Source: Oscillospiraceae bacterium (GTDB lineage: Bacteria; Bacillota; Clostridia; Oscillospirales; Oscillospiraceae). Taken from it: DNA of 64,000 bases. The DNA lies in assembly GCA_021205095.1 (NCBI GenBank), contig JAJPYE010000043.1:26167-90166 (forward strand). Reading direction: 5' to 3'. The translations under genes were made by a program, and so were the position numbers. Shown here piece after piece: positions 18,743 through 26,907 of the stretch; positions within the stretch are counted from its first letter, which is position 1, and every line of letters begins with the position of its first letter. Under the pieces are notes generated by a model. The model was not told the origin of the DNA and did no database searches. It saw only the letters and a list, made by a program, of their open reading frames with translations.

Positions 18743-19218
18743 TGCCTGTCCTCCATGTCCCTGATCAGTCTGTCGGCCAGGCCCTTTATATCTCGCAAGG
18801 GCAGCACCGGGACGTCTGTAACAATCGGCTCGTCGCTCATAACAAGAATGTACTCCCCCTTCACCGGGGGCAGGCCCTTACCCCGAACGACGCCGATTTT
18901 GGGAAAAGGCCCTGCCTTGCCCCCCTCGGTCAAAACCAGGTCTACATCCTGGATGCGAGCCACCGTCTCCTCCAGCGTCAGGGGGTGGTTTTCCAAAATG
19001 GCGGCGTGGGTCTCGCTGACGATGGCGGTCACGTCCGCTCCCGCCTGAGTCATACGCCAAGTATCCTTGCCGGGAATGTCCATATCGAACTCGTGGCCCT
19101 CATGCTTTACCACGGCCACGGTCAGGCCCCGCTTTTTCAGCTCTGGAACCAGCTTTTCCAGAATGGTGGTCTTGCCGCTGTCCGACCAGCCCACCAGGGA
19201 ATAGACCGGGCGGCTCAC
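18739..19218 (-). CDS. mobB: Molybdopterin-guanine dinucleotide biosynthesis protein MobB
   Basis: MobB is a small P-loop GTPase that assists conversion of Moco to the MGD form. The P-loop is GWSDSGKTT; VVKHEGHEFDMDIPGKDTWR and DLVLTEGGKAGPFPKI are family motifs. The frame is open to TTG 19236, but GTG 19218 overlaps the mogA stop (GTGA) and gives the normal short N-terminus, so it is preferred. It is co-transcribed with mogA before and the GNAT gene after. MobA is not in this window. Confidence 0.9.
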   Translation of the reverse strand: MSRPVYSLVGWSDSGKTTILEKLVPELKKRGLTVAVVKHEGHEFDMDIPGKDTWRMTQAGADVTAIVSETHAAILENHPLTLEETVARIQDVDLVLTEGGKAGPFPKIGVVRGKGLPPVKGEYILVMSDEPIVTDVPVLPLRDIKGLADRLIRDMEDRQ

Positions 19219-19715
19219 CGCGGGTCTGTGGCGCAATCCCGGCCTTTGCCCCGCAGCATTTCCAGCCCATGCTCCAGGGCGGGCAGCACCGGCTCCAGAT
19301 TCTCCCGAATGGCGCGGGGACTGCCGGGCAGGTTCACGATCAGCGTCCGACCCCGAATCCCCGCCTGGGCACGGCTGAGCATAGCGCGGGGGGTGATTTT
19401 CAGCCCTTCATAGCGCATGGCCTCCGGGATGCCGGGACACAGCTTGTCACAGACGGCGACGGTAGCCTCCGGGGTCACGTCTCTGGGGGCGAAGCCGGTG
19501 CCGCCGGTGGTCAGGCACAGGGCCGCGTCCTTCTCGTCTGCACACAGGCACAGGGCCGCCTGTATCGCCTCCGGCTCGTCCGGCACGATAGCGGTATACA
19601 CCACCTGATACCCGGCCTCCTCTAAAAGCTGGCACACCAGCGGCCCGCCGGTGTCCTCCCGCTGGCCCTGGGAGCCTTTATCGCTGACGGTGATGACCGC
19701 CGCTGTATATTCCAT
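19215..19715 (-). CDS. mogA: Molybdopterin adenylyltransferase MogA/MoaB
   Basis: Adenylates molybdopterin before metal insertion. The 166-residue protein shows the substrate loop CLTTGGTGFAPRDVTPEAT and the C-terminal RTLIVNLPGSPRAIRENL of the MogA/MoaB fold. It follows the MOSC gene by 22 bp and overlaps mobB. Confidence 0.92.
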   Translation of the reverse strand: MEYTAAVITVSDKGSQGQREDTGGPLVCQLLEEAGYQVVYTAIVPDEPEAIQAALCLCADEKDAALCLTTGGTGFAPRDVTPEATVAVCDKLCPGIPEAMRYEGLKITPRAMLSRAQAGIRGRTLIVNLPGSPRAIRENLEPVLPALEHGLEMLRGKGRDCATDPR

Positions 19716-19737
19716 GGTTACGTTCCTCCTGCTTGCT

Positions 19738-20172
19738 TTATTCAGATACGATCTCTATCTCGTCCCCCGCCCGCACGACGCCGCCGGTCAGGACGCGGAC
19801 GAAAATACCCTCTCTCGGCATAACGCAGTCCCCGGTAATCTTGCGGATGGCGCAGCCCTGGTGACATTCCTTGCCAATCTGCGTGACCTCCGTCAGCGCT
19901 GGGCCGATTTGAAGCCTGGTGCCGACCGGCAGGGCGTAAAGGCAGATGCCCTCCGTCAGAATGTTTTCCGCAAACGCACCGTGGGGCAGATCGGGGAATT
20001 TCTCCCGCATTTTGTCCACGCTCTCCGTCCCCAGAAGGCTTATCTGCCGATGCCACGGCCCGGCGTGGGCGTCTCCCACGATGCCGTGATTTTCCCGCAG
20101 CTCCGCCGAGGGTACTTCAAACTTAGGCGTTCCCTTCTCTGTGCTGATGCAAACGGCCACTACCTTAGCCAC
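19738..20172 (-). CDS. MOSC domain protein
   Basis: A 144-residue single MOSC domain, the sulphur-carrier domain related to the C-terminus of eukaryotic Moco sulphurase. Visible marks are GIVGDAHAGPWHRQISLL and a Cys in GKECHQGCAIRKI. GTG 20172 is chosen because GGGAGGAG lies 7 nt upstream; the longer frame to 20226 lies inside moaC. In clostridia such genes are usual in molybdopterin operons next to moaC and mogA. The exact reaction is not established. Confidence 0.88.
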   Translation of the reverse strand: MAKVVAVCISTEKGTPKFEVPSAELRENHGIVGDAHAGPWHRQISLLGTESVDKMREKFPDLPHGAFAENILTEGICLYALPVGTRLQIGPALTEVTQIGKECHQGCAIRKITGDCVMPREGIFVRVLTGGVVRAGDEIEIVSE

Positions 20173-20662
20173 GATGATTCTCCTCCCACCGATAAAGCCC
20201 GGATTTACCCCCGGATTTTTCCACAAGATGTATATTTTCTATCACAATATCCCGCTGGACAGCCTTGCACATATCATAAATCGTCAGCGCCGCCACAGAG
20301 GCCGCCGTCAATGCCTCCATCTCCACCCCGGTCTGGCCCGTGCAGCGTGCGGCGACGGTGATGGCGATAGTGCATTGCGCCTCGTCCATCTCAAAGGCCA
20401 CGTCCACCCCGGTCAAGGGGATGGGGTGACACATGGGAATAACGTCCGGCGTCCGCTTGGCGGCCATAATCCCGGCCACCTGAGCCACCGCCAGCACGTC
20501 TCCCTTTTTCATGCCTCCGGCCTGTATCAGCTCGAAGGTGTGCCGATTCACCCGCACAGTGGCAGCGGCCACGGCCTGGCGAATGGTAGCGGGCTTTTCC
20601 CCCACGTCCACCATCCGCGCCCGGCCCTGGCCGTTAAAATGAGTCAGTTCCCCGTTTTCCAT
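20165..20662 (-). CDS. moaC: Cyclic pyranopterin monophosphate synthase MoaC
   Basis: Forms cyclic pyranopterin monophosphate from the MoaA product. Signature segments are VIPMCHPIPLTGVDV, GQTGVEMEALTAASVA and LTIYDMCKAVQRDI. Length 165 residues is normal. Its start lies 4 bp after the moaA stop and its 3' end overlaps the MOSC gene start. Confidence 0.95.
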   Translation of the reverse strand: MENGELTHFNGQGRARMVDVGEKPATIRQAVAAATVRVNRHTFELIQAGGMKKGDVLAVAQVAGIMAAKRTPDVIPMCHPIPLTGVDVAFEMDEAQCTIAITVAARCTGQTGVEMEALTAASVAALTIYDMCKAVQRDIVIENIHLVEKSGGKSGLYRWEENHRG

Positions 20663-20666
20663 AGCT

Positions 20667-21608
20667 TTAGCCTCCTATGGCGTTCATATTTCGCATGCTG
20701 TCGCTGCCTGCTTCCAGGTGATGGCGCTGGGGCTTTGCCAGGATACCTGCCCCAATCGCCGCCTCCAGTGCCTCCCCGTGAAGCCCCCGAAGGGGCAGCT
20801 CCGTCGCAGAGTGAAGGCAGGGCTTCAGCTTGCCGTCCGCTGTGATACGGATACGGTTGCAGGCGGGGCAGAAATGGTCGCTGACAGGCCGGATAAGGCC
20901 CACCGTTCCCGCTGCGCCGGGCAGGCGATACAGCCGGGCCACCCCGTCCCCGCCCACAGGCGTCAACTCCGGCACGGCCCGCAGCACTGCGTCCGCCGGG
21001 ATAAAGCGGCTTTTGTCCCAATCCCGGCAGGGGCCGATGGGCATAAGCTCGATAAACCGCACGCTGACAGGCTCCCGCTCCGTCATGGCCACAAAATCCG
21101 GGATCTCGTCGTCGTTTACCCCGCCCATCAAAACGCAGTTCAGCTTTGGCGCGGGGAAACCGGCGGCGCGGGCCGCCTCCAGCCCCGCCAGGGCTTTTTC
21201 CAAAGAGCCGACGCGGGTTATCTCGCAGTATCTCTCCGGCCTCAGGGTATCCAGGCTGATGTTCAGGCGGCACACTCCCGCCTTGTGCAACGCCCCCGCC
21301 AGCTCCGGCAGACGCAGGCCGTTGGTGGTGACGCAAAGCTCCTCCACCCCGCCGATGGCCCCAATGCGGCGGCAGATGTCCACAATGCCGGGCCTTACAA
21401 GGGGTTCGCCCCCTGTGACCCGCACCTTACGCACCCCCAGCTTCACGGCGGCGCGGACGATTTCCTCTATCTCCTCATGGGATAATATGTCCCTGTGGTC
21501 GCGCTTTTCCACGCCCTCCGGCCCCATGCAGTACTGACAGCGCAGGTTGCACAAATCTGTTACAGACAGGCGAAGATATTCAATTTTCCGCCCAAAGCCG
21601 TCCGTCAT
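20667..21608 (-). CDS. moaA: GTP 3',8-cyclase MoaA
   Basis: Radical-SAM enzyme of the first Moco step. The N-terminal cluster motif is CNLRCQYC, the SAM-binding GGEP motif is VTGGEPLVRPG, and the C-terminal cluster is in HFCPACNRIRITADG with a later Cys. The protein ends NMNAIGG, keeping the C-terminal Gly-Gly that MoaA needs. It overlaps moeA by ATGA. Confidence 0.96.
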   Translation of the reverse strand: MTDGFGRKIEYLRLSVTDLCNLRCQYCMGPEGVEKRDHRDILSHEEIEEIVRAAVKLGVRKVRVTGGEPLVRPGIVDICRRIGAIGGVEELCVTTNGLRLPELAGALHKAGVCRLNISLDTLRPERYCEITRVGSLEKALAGLEAARAAGFPAPKLNCVLMGGVNDDEIPDFVAMTEREPVSVRFIELMPIGPCRDWDKSRFIPADAVLRAVPELTPVGGDGVARLYRLPGAAGTVGLIRPVSDHFCPACNRIRITADGKLKPCLHSATELPLRGLHGEALEAAIGAGILAKPQRHHLEAGSDSMRNMNAIGG

Positions 21609-22816
21609 ACCCGAAACACCTGTATCGTGTCGTTTTCATTCAAAGGGCCGCTGCCCGCCGGAATCTGCCCCACGGCGTCGCACCCCAGCAGCGAGGACAA
21701 AATTCCGTTGCCGTCGCCCTCATGGTGTACAAAATACACCATTCCGTCCCGAAATACAAGATGCCCCCGTAAAAATCTTGGCATTTTTGATTTTTTCCGG
21801 AAGGACTTTCCCATTCTAGCGGTGAAAGGCTCCGGGATAAAGCCGTTCTGGCCGCACAGCCTCCGCACATAGGGCAGACCCACGCTGAACAGCGCCAGCA
21901 CCGCCGCGCCGGGGTTCCCGGAAAGGCTCAGAAGCACCTTCCCGTCCCGCACCGCCGCGAGGCATGATCCGCCGGGCTTCTGGGCAATTTTCCAAAAGAG
22001 AAGCTCCGCCCCCACGGCCTCCGCCGCCCGCTTGGCCCAGTCGTAGTCCCCTACAGAGGCCCCGCCGGTGGTGATGACCATATTGCTGGCAGACAATGCC
22101 CCGTCCAGCTTTTCCGCGATGGCGTCCAGCTCGTCCGGCACCGCGCCGCCGTCCACGGCATTTGCCCCCGCCTGACGCAGATAGGCGCAGACGGTGGTGG
22201 TGTTAGTGTTATATATCTTCCCCGGCTGCCACGGCTCCCCCGGCTGCAAAAGCTCGCTGCCGGTGCTGAGAACCGTCACCGTGGGCGGAACGCAGACACA
22301 TACCTCCTGCATCCCCTGGCCCGCCAGCAATCCCGCCAGGGCGGGGGTCAGAATATCTCCCTTCCGGCCCAGGATGTCGCCCGCGTTCACATCTTCCCCC
22401 GCCCGGACTACGTCCGCGCCGGACTTGCAGGGGTCAAAAATCTTCACCTGGCTGCTGGTAAACTCGGTCAGCTCGTATTTTATGGTGGTGTCCGCCCCCT
22501 TCGGCATGGGGCCGCCGGTGAGTATTTTCGCCGCCTGACCGGGGCCTACCGGCTTTGTGGGGACGGTTCCGGCGGGGATCTCCTCCGTGATGGAAAGGAT
22601 CACCGGCATCTCTCTGCTGGCCGTGACCGTGTCCTCCGCCCGCAGGGCATAGCCATCCACCGGGCTGCGGTCAAAGGGCGGCACGGCAAGCCGCGCCGTC
22701 ATGTTCTCCCCCAAAGGCCGCCCCAGGGCCTGCCACAGAGATACCGTTTCCGTTTTTACCGTCACCGGGAGGGCCAGGAGCATGTCTCTGGCTTCCTCCG
22801 CCTGGATTCGTTCCAT
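21605..22816 (-). CDS. moeA: Molybdopterin molybdotransferase MoeA
   Basis: Inserts molybdate into adenylated molybdopterin. The 403-residue protein has PPFDRSPVDGYALRAEDT, AAKILTGGPMPKGADT, VLSTGSELLQPGE, the catalytic loop VITTGGASVGDYD and LLSLSGNPGAAVLALF. It follows modC by 1 bp and overlaps moaA. Confidence 0.95.
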   Translation of the reverse strand: MERIQAEEARDMLLALPVTVKTETVSLWQALGRPLGENMTARLAVPPFDRSPVDGYALRAEDTVTASREMPVILSITEEIPAGTVPTKPVGPGQAAKILTGGPMPKGADTTIKYELTEFTSSQVKIFDPCKSGADVVRAGEDVNAGDILGRKGDILTPALAGLLAGQGMQEVCVCVPPTVTVLSTGSELLQPGEPWQPGKIYNTNTTTVCAYLRQAGANAVDGGAVPDELDAIAEKLDGALSASNMVITTGGASVGDYDWAKRAAEAVGAELLFWKIAQKPGGSCLAAVRDGKVLLSLSGNPGAAVLALFSVGLPYVRRLCGQNGFIPEPFTARMGKSFRKKSKMPRFLRGHLVFRDGMVYFVHHEGDGNGILSSLLGCDAVGQIPAGSGPLNENDTIQVFRV

Positions 22817-22817
22817 A

Positions 22818-23870
22818 TCAGTCTGTCTCCCTCAAAAACATAATATCTGCCGGTTCCATGCTGACCATCAGCGTTTCAGGGTCGCCCAGGGCCGCCCACC
22901 GCTGATGGCTGACCTCCATTCTCAAAAGGCTCCAATCGGAGTCTCCGCCCGGCGTTTTCAGCATGACCACCGTGGAAAACAGGTCGTGAATCACCCGCTC
23001 GACCTGGCACTCTATCTGATTCGGCCCCGGCTGGGGCCGAATGAAGTGCGCCCGAATCCCGGCGCAGTTGGCGCTCTCCGGGATGTCCACGCCCTCCAAG
23101 TCTATCCCCCAGTCTAACGCTTTTGCATGGGTCTTGTCCAGTCTTTTTATTCTCGTGAAATTTTTGCACCCGGAAAGCAGGCAGGCGGAAAGGGTCTCCG
23201 GGGCGTGGAACAGCTCGTCCGCGGACTGCATGGCCTCGCTTTTCCCGTTGGAGAGAACGCACACGCTTCGGCAAAGGTGAAACACCTCATCCCGGCTGTG
23301 GGACACGAACAGGGTCGGGCCGTCGAAGCCCTTCAGCGTGTCCGCAAGCTCCATCTCCACCTGCCATTTCAGATAATCGTCCAAAGCAGAAAAGGGTTCG
23401 TCCAGCAGCAGAACCTCCGGCTTGCTTATGAGAATTCGCGCCAGGGCTGTCCGCTGCTGTTGTCCGCCGGAGAGCTGGGCGGGGAACTTTTTCTCCAGCC
23501 CCTCCAGCCGCATGGCGGCAATGCTTTCCGCCACGGCGGCGGCCCGCTGCCCCTTAGGCATAGCGTGGGCGCCGACAGCAATGTTTTTCTCCACCGTCAT
23601 ATTGGGAAACAGTGCGTACTGCTGAAACAGATACCCCACCCGCCGCTTCTGGGGGGACAGGTTGATTTTCTTCTCTGAATCAAACAGCGTGCGGCCATTT
23701 AATATGATGCGTCCCTCGTCCGGCTTCTCAATCCCGGCGATACATTTCAGCGTCATGCTCTTGCCGCAGCCGGAGGCCCCCAGCAGACCTGTCACCTCGT
23801 CCTCCGCCTGAAAATCCACGTCCAGCATGAATTTCCCAAGCTGCTTTTTGATCTGCACGGTCAGGCTCAC
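22818..23870 (-). CDS. modC: Molybdate ABC transporter ATP-binding protein ModC
   Basis: ATPase of the molybdate importer. Walker A is GLLGASGCGKS, the ABC signature LSGGQQQRTALARIL, Walker B VLLLDEPFSALDD and the H-loop LFVSHSRDEV. About 120 residues follow the ATPase core and correspond to the regulatory, Mop/TOBE-like tail seen in ModC. It begins directly after modB. Confidence 0.92.
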   Translation of the reverse strand: MSLTVQIKKQLGKFMLDVDFQAEDEVTGLLGASGCGKSMTLKCIAGIEKPDEGRIILNGRTLFDSEKKINLSPQKRRVGYLFQQYALFPNMTVEKNIAVGAHAMPKGQRAAAVAESIAAMRLEGLEKKFPAQLSGGQQQRTALARILISKPEVLLLDEPFSALDDYLKWQVEMELADTLKGFDGPTLFVSHSRDEVFHLCRSVCVLSNGKSEAMQSADELFHAPETLSACLLSGCKNFTRIKRLDKTHAKALDWGIDLEGVDIPESANCAGIRAHFIRPQPGPNQIECQVERVIHDLFSTVVMLKTPGGDSDWSLLRMEVSHQRWAALGDPETLMVSMEPADIMFLRETD

Positions 23871-24557
23871 TTACGCCGCCCCCTTCCTGCGCTTAGAGGT
23901 CTTTTTCGGGTTCCGTTCCAGCAGGTTCACCGCCAGCAGCACCACGGCGGAGATGGCTATGTTAATAAGCGTCCAGCGCAGGGCCATGGCGTCGTTGTCC
24001 GTGCGCCAATACTGATACACCGTGGTGGCAATGGTGGCCGTCCGCCCCGGCGTGTACCCGGCAATCATGCTGGTGGCGCCGTATTCCCCCAAGGCCCGCG
24101 CAAAGGCCAGCACTGTACCGGCCACGATGCCCTGTCGGCAGGCGGGCATTTGGATATGCCAGAACACATAGCTGTTGGACAGACCCAACGTCCGCCCGGC
24201 GTAGGCCAAGTCCTTGTCGAACGCCTCAAAGGCTCCCCGCACCGTGCGGTACATCAGGGGGAAGCCCACCACCACCGTGGCAAAGATGGCCGACCACCAG
24301 GTCATAACCAGCTTAATGCCAAAGGTATTCAGAAAAAACGCGCCGATGGGACGCTTCGGCCCCAGCAGCAAAATCAGCAGATAGCCCACCACCGTAGGGG
24401 GCAGCACCATGGGCAGCGTCAGCACCACGTCCAAAATACCCTTTAACACCCTGGGCAGCTTGGCAATCCAATGGGCCGCCAAAATCCCCAAAAAGAAGAT
24501 GACAACCGTGGCAATAGCGGCAATGCGCAGGCTGTTCCATAGAGGAAACCAGTCCAT
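23871..24557 (-). CDS. modB: Molybdate ABC transporter permease ModB
   Basis: A 228-residue permease with about five to six helices. The EAA-type coupling loop is FEAFDKDLAYAGRTLGLS and the ModB-type segment FARALGEYGATSMIAGYTPG is very typical. It is separated from modA by a strong hairpin that may lower its expression relative to the binding protein. Confidence 0.95.
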   Translation of the reverse strand: MDWFPLWNSLRIAAIATVVIFFLGILAAHWIAKLPRVLKGILDVVLTLPMVLPPTVVGYLLILLLGPKRPIGAFFLNTFGIKLVMTWWSAIFATVVVGFPLMYRTVRGAFEAFDKDLAYAGRTLGLSNSYVFWHIQMPACRQGIVAGTVLAFARALGEYGATSMIAGYTPGRTATIATTVYQYWRTDNDAMALRWTLINIAISAVVLLAVNLLERNPKKTSKRRKGAA

Positions 24558-24583
24558 TTTGTCCTCCTTTTAAAACCGATTCG

Positions 24584-24612
24584 GCCCGCCGCCCAAAAAT
24601 CAGGCGGCGGGC
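24584..24612 (-). terminator. Hairpin between modA and modB (partial attenuator or mRNA stabiliser)
   Basis: A perfect 10-bp GC stem (GCCCGCCGCC / GGCGGCGGGC) lies between modA and modB, followed on the minus strand by CGAATCGGTTTT. Such intergenic hairpins often raise the ratio of binding protein to permease. Confidence 0.55.
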
Positions 24613-24648
24613 TTATTTATGGGTTTATTTCTCTGCGCCCATACTCAA

Positions 24649-25596
24649 TCAGGCAAGGGGCGTGAAGCCAACAGATTCCAGAATGGCAGAGGCCTCGTCG
24701 CTGGTGCAGAACTCCAGGAACGCCTCGGCCAGCTCCTGGTTAGAGGTGATGTTCAGCACGGCGGCGGGATAGATGACCTGGCCGCACATCTCAGCGGTGG
24801 CGGAATCCACCACGGTCAGACCGGCGGAATAGGCGTCCGTGGCGTAGATAATGCCGCAGTCCACAGTGGCCTCAGAGACCTGGGTGGTGACTTCCTTCAC
24901 GTTGGAGCCATAGGTGATGCACCCGTTGCTGGCAAGCTCCTCCTCATCCAGTCCGTAATACTCAAGAATAAGCTGGGTGTACTGGCCCACAGGCACATCC
25001 TCGTTGCCCATAGCCAGGAACACATCCCCGGCGGCCAGCAGCTCGGCAAGCTGGTCGAAGCTCTCGATCCCGGCGGGGTTGCCCTCAGGAACCGCCAGCG
25101 TGACCTTGTTCTCCAGAATGTCGAAGCGGGTCTCGGAGATGACGAAATCCAGGCCGTCGGTGTTCACGCTCTCGTCAGCGGTGATGTCAAGCTGATCCAT
25201 CTGCTTCTGACCGGCGGAAATGAACACGTCGCAGTCGGCGCCCTCCTCGATCTGAGTCTTCAGGGTGCCGGAGGAATCGAAGTTGAAAACAATCTCCACG
25301 TCAGGGTTCGCTTCCATGAACAGGTCGCCGATCTCCGTCAGGGTCTCGGTCATAGAGGCGGCGGCAAAGACGATCAGCTCGCCGGAATAGGCGCTCTCAG
25401 CGGCCTCAGCAGCTTCGGCGGCGGCTTCCTCTTCGGCAACGGCCTCCTCGGCGGCAATTAACGTCTCCAGGGTGTCCTGGACGGATTCCAGGCTGTCCGC
25501 GATCCCGTCAAGCTGCTCCGTATAGTCGGTAGAGCTGCACCCGGCCAGGGCAAAGACCATAACCAGCGCCAGGAGTATCGCAAGAATCTTTTTCAT
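24649..25596 (-). CDS. modA: Molybdate ABC transporter substrate-binding lipoprotein ModA
   Basis: A 315-residue extracellular lipoprotein. The signal peptide ends in the lipobox LAGC. Residues 22-70 form an unusual acidic, Ala/Glu-rich coiled-coil spacer (DSLESVQDTLETLIAAEEAV) before the binding domain begins at ELIVFAAASMTETL. Further ModA marks are NFDSSGTLKTQIEEGADCDV, ISAGQKQMDQL and CGIIYATDAYSAG. ATG 25596 follows AAGGAG. It is the first gene of the operon behind the Moco riboswitch. Confidence 0.95.
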   Translation of the reverse strand: MKKILAILLALVMVFALAGCSSTDYTEQLDGIADSLESVQDTLETLIAAEEAVAEEEAAAEAAEAAESAYSGELIVFAAASMTETLTEIGDLFMEANPDVEIVFNFDSSGTLKTQIEEGADCDVFISAGQKQMDQLDITADESVNTDGLDFVISETRFDILENKVTLAVPEGNPAGIESFDQLAELLAAGDVFLAMGNEDVPVGQYTQLILEYYGLDEEELASNGCITYGSNVKEVTTQVSEATVDCGIIYATDAYSAGLTVVDSATAEMCGQVIYPAAVLNITSNQELAEAFLEFCTSDEASAILESVGFTPLA

Positions 25597-25663
25597 GTTG
25601 TTTCTCCTTACATATTATTTTTTTACAAAATGCGGCGCGGTCAAGCCGAGCCCGCCTTTGCAC

Positions 25664-25702
25664 AACAAAAACGGCCCGTCTTGAGTCGGAAAACGGGCCG
25701 TC
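25664..25702 (-). terminator. Attenuator terminator of the Moco riboswitch
   Basis: Minus-strand stem ACGGCCCGT / ACGGGCCGT closed by TTTCCGACTCAAG and followed by TTTTGTTG. Upstream, GTCCTCC and GGAAGGAC can pair in an alternative fold, giving a plausible on/off choice between aptamer and modA. Confidence 0.7.
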
Positions 25703-25740
25703 CTTCCTCTGTGCAAGCGCGGTACGCGGAGGACTGTTTT

Positions 25741-25858
25741 GTTCCTTCTCAAATACGGAGGGGCATCGCCGTTTCCGGCGGTACCTGGGAACCCTTACAT
25801 TCGGGATTCCGGCCCGGCATCCATGGGCTTTCGCCTGTAGGTCATCGGGCTTGGGAAC
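25741..25858 (-). ncRNA. Probable Moco (molybdenum cofactor) riboswitch aptamer
   Basis: The leader of the mod/moa operon folds into a closed multi-stem element bounded by GTTCC (25858 end) and GGAAC (25741 end). It contains GCCGATGACC-like, GGCGAAAGCC and CCGCCGGAAACGGCG hairpins and ends CCTCCGTATTTGAGAAGG, close to the E. coli moaA leader ending CCTCCCGTATCTGGAAAGG. Position directly ahead of molybdate-uptake and Moco genes and a downstream terminator support the Moco RNA motif. The call is from memory of the motif; a covariance search was not run. Confidence 0.8.
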
Positions 25859-25999
25859 TATAAAATTGATAAACAATAAACGGTTTGACTATGATTACAT
25901 AATAAACTTCTATTAGTTAATCTACATAACCTATGAATTCTATTATAACCTTTTCATCTCTGATGTCAAGTCCAAACCTGAAATTTTATGAAAAACGGT
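25859..25999. other. AT-rich intergenic stretch between two divergent riboswitch leaders
   Basis: No ORF with a ribosome binding site is seen. The stretch must hold the promoter of the molybdenum operon on the minus strand; several TA-rich hexamers are present but none pairs convincingly with a -35. Confidence 0.6.
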
Positions 26000-26028
26000 T
26001 GCAAAACCTTGCGAGCCGTGGTAAAATA
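26000..26028 (+). promoter_or_regulatory. Promoter of mntP
   Basis: TTGCAA (26000-26005), 17 bp, TAAAAT (26023-26028), immediately upstream of the yybP-ykoY element. Confidence 0.7.
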
Positions 26029-26035
26029 ATTCCAT

Positions 26036-26137
26036 TCCATGAGGGAGTAGCCGACATATTATGAATATGTGGTACTATCGACATACTGGTGAAGTGATGC
26101 GCACCCGGTAGTGCCTGTTAAAACGGCGAGACTCAAG
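26036..26137 (+). ncRNA. yybP-ykoY (Mn2+) riboswitch
   Basis: The leader carries the hallmark loop sequences GAGGGAGTAG near the 5' end and GGCGAGACTC near the 3' end, around intervening stems (CATATT/AATATG; ACTGG..CCGGT). These L1/L3 loops form the Mn2+ site in the yybP-ykoY class. The last stem bases CTCAAG are shared with a downstream terminator, and the gene controlled is a manganese exporter, which is the classic pairing. Confidence 0.9.
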
Positions 26138-26170
26138 AACAGCAGAGGAAAGCTGTCCTTGGGTCTTTTT
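26130..26170 (+). terminator. Expression-platform terminator of the Mn2+ riboswitch
   Basis: GACTCAAGAACAGC (26130-26143) pairs with GCTGTCCTTGGGTC (26152-26165), followed by T5. It overlaps the 3' strand of aptamer stem P1, so Mn2+ binding should prevent termination. Confidence 0.85.
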
Positions 26171-26223
26171 CTATTTCTAAACAAGGCTCCCTCTGGATAA
26201 GATTACAAAGGGAGAATGTCACA

Positions 26224-26784
26224 ATGGGATTTTGGGAAGTTTTTTTGGTAGGCGTTGGTCTGTCCATGGACGCCTTCGCGGTGTCCATCTGCAAGGGACT
26301 GTCCCTGGAGAAGATCGGCGGCAAGCATATGTGCATTGCCGGGGCCTGGTTCGGAGGTTTTCAGTTTCTCATGCCAGTGCTGGGCTACCTTCTGGGCAGT
26401 CTGTTTGCGGGTGCTATCACCGCCTACGATCATTGGATTGCCTTTATCCTGCTGGCCTTCATCGGCGGCAGAACGATACAGGAATCACTGGACAAAACCG
26501 AGGAGCATATGGACGGGGCCATGGACGCAAAGACCATGCTCCTGCTGGCTATAGCTACCAGCATTGACGCTTTGGCAGTGGGCGTTACCTTCGCCTTCAT
26601 GGAGGTGGCGGTAATTCCCGCCTCTCTTCTCATCGGCGTCACCACCTTCGTTTTCTCCGCCGTGGGCGTGAAAATCGGCAGCATCTTCGGCGCAAGGTAC
26701 CAGAAAAAGGCCGAGCTGTTCGGCGGCATTGTTCTTGTGCTGATTGGGCTGAAAATTCTCCTGGAGGGCGTTGGGATTTTGTGA
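26224..26784 (+). CDS. mntP: Manganese efflux pump MntP
   Basis: A 186-residue, six-helix membrane exporter of two related three-helix halves. GVGLSMDAFAVSICKGLS and AIATSIDALAVGVTFAFM carry the two conserved Asp-Ala motifs. ATG 26224 follows AAGGGAG. A yybP-ykoY riboswitch controls it, in keeping with induction by excess Mn2+. Confidence 0.95.
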   Translation: MGFWEVFLVGVGLSMDAFAVSICKGLSLEKIGGKHMCIAGAWFGGFQFLMPVLGYLLGSLFAGAITAYDHWIAFILLAFIGGRTIQESLDKTEEHMDGAMDAKTMLLLAIATSIDALAVGVTFAFMEVAVIPASLLIGVTTFVFSAVGVKIGSIFGARYQKKAELFGGIVLVLIGLKILLEGVGIL

Positions 26785-26805
26785 AAAATCCTTTGGAATT
26801 TCAAG

Positions 26806-26834
26806 TTGTCAAGTGGGGCAAACAAGAGTATAAT
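26806..26834 (+). promoter_or_regulatory. Strong sigma-A promoter of glnS
   Basis: TTGTCA (26806-26811), 17 bp, TATAAT (26829-26834). The roughly 65-nt leader contains a short GC hairpin (CCGCGCC-CTTC-GGCGCGG) before the AGAGGAGAAGG ribosome binding site. Confidence 0.85.
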
Positions 26835-26907
26835 TAATAAAATAGCAGTCACCGCATCCGCGCCCTTCGGCGCGGGGATTTGAAACCAACAGAGGAGAAG
26901 GACAGCC

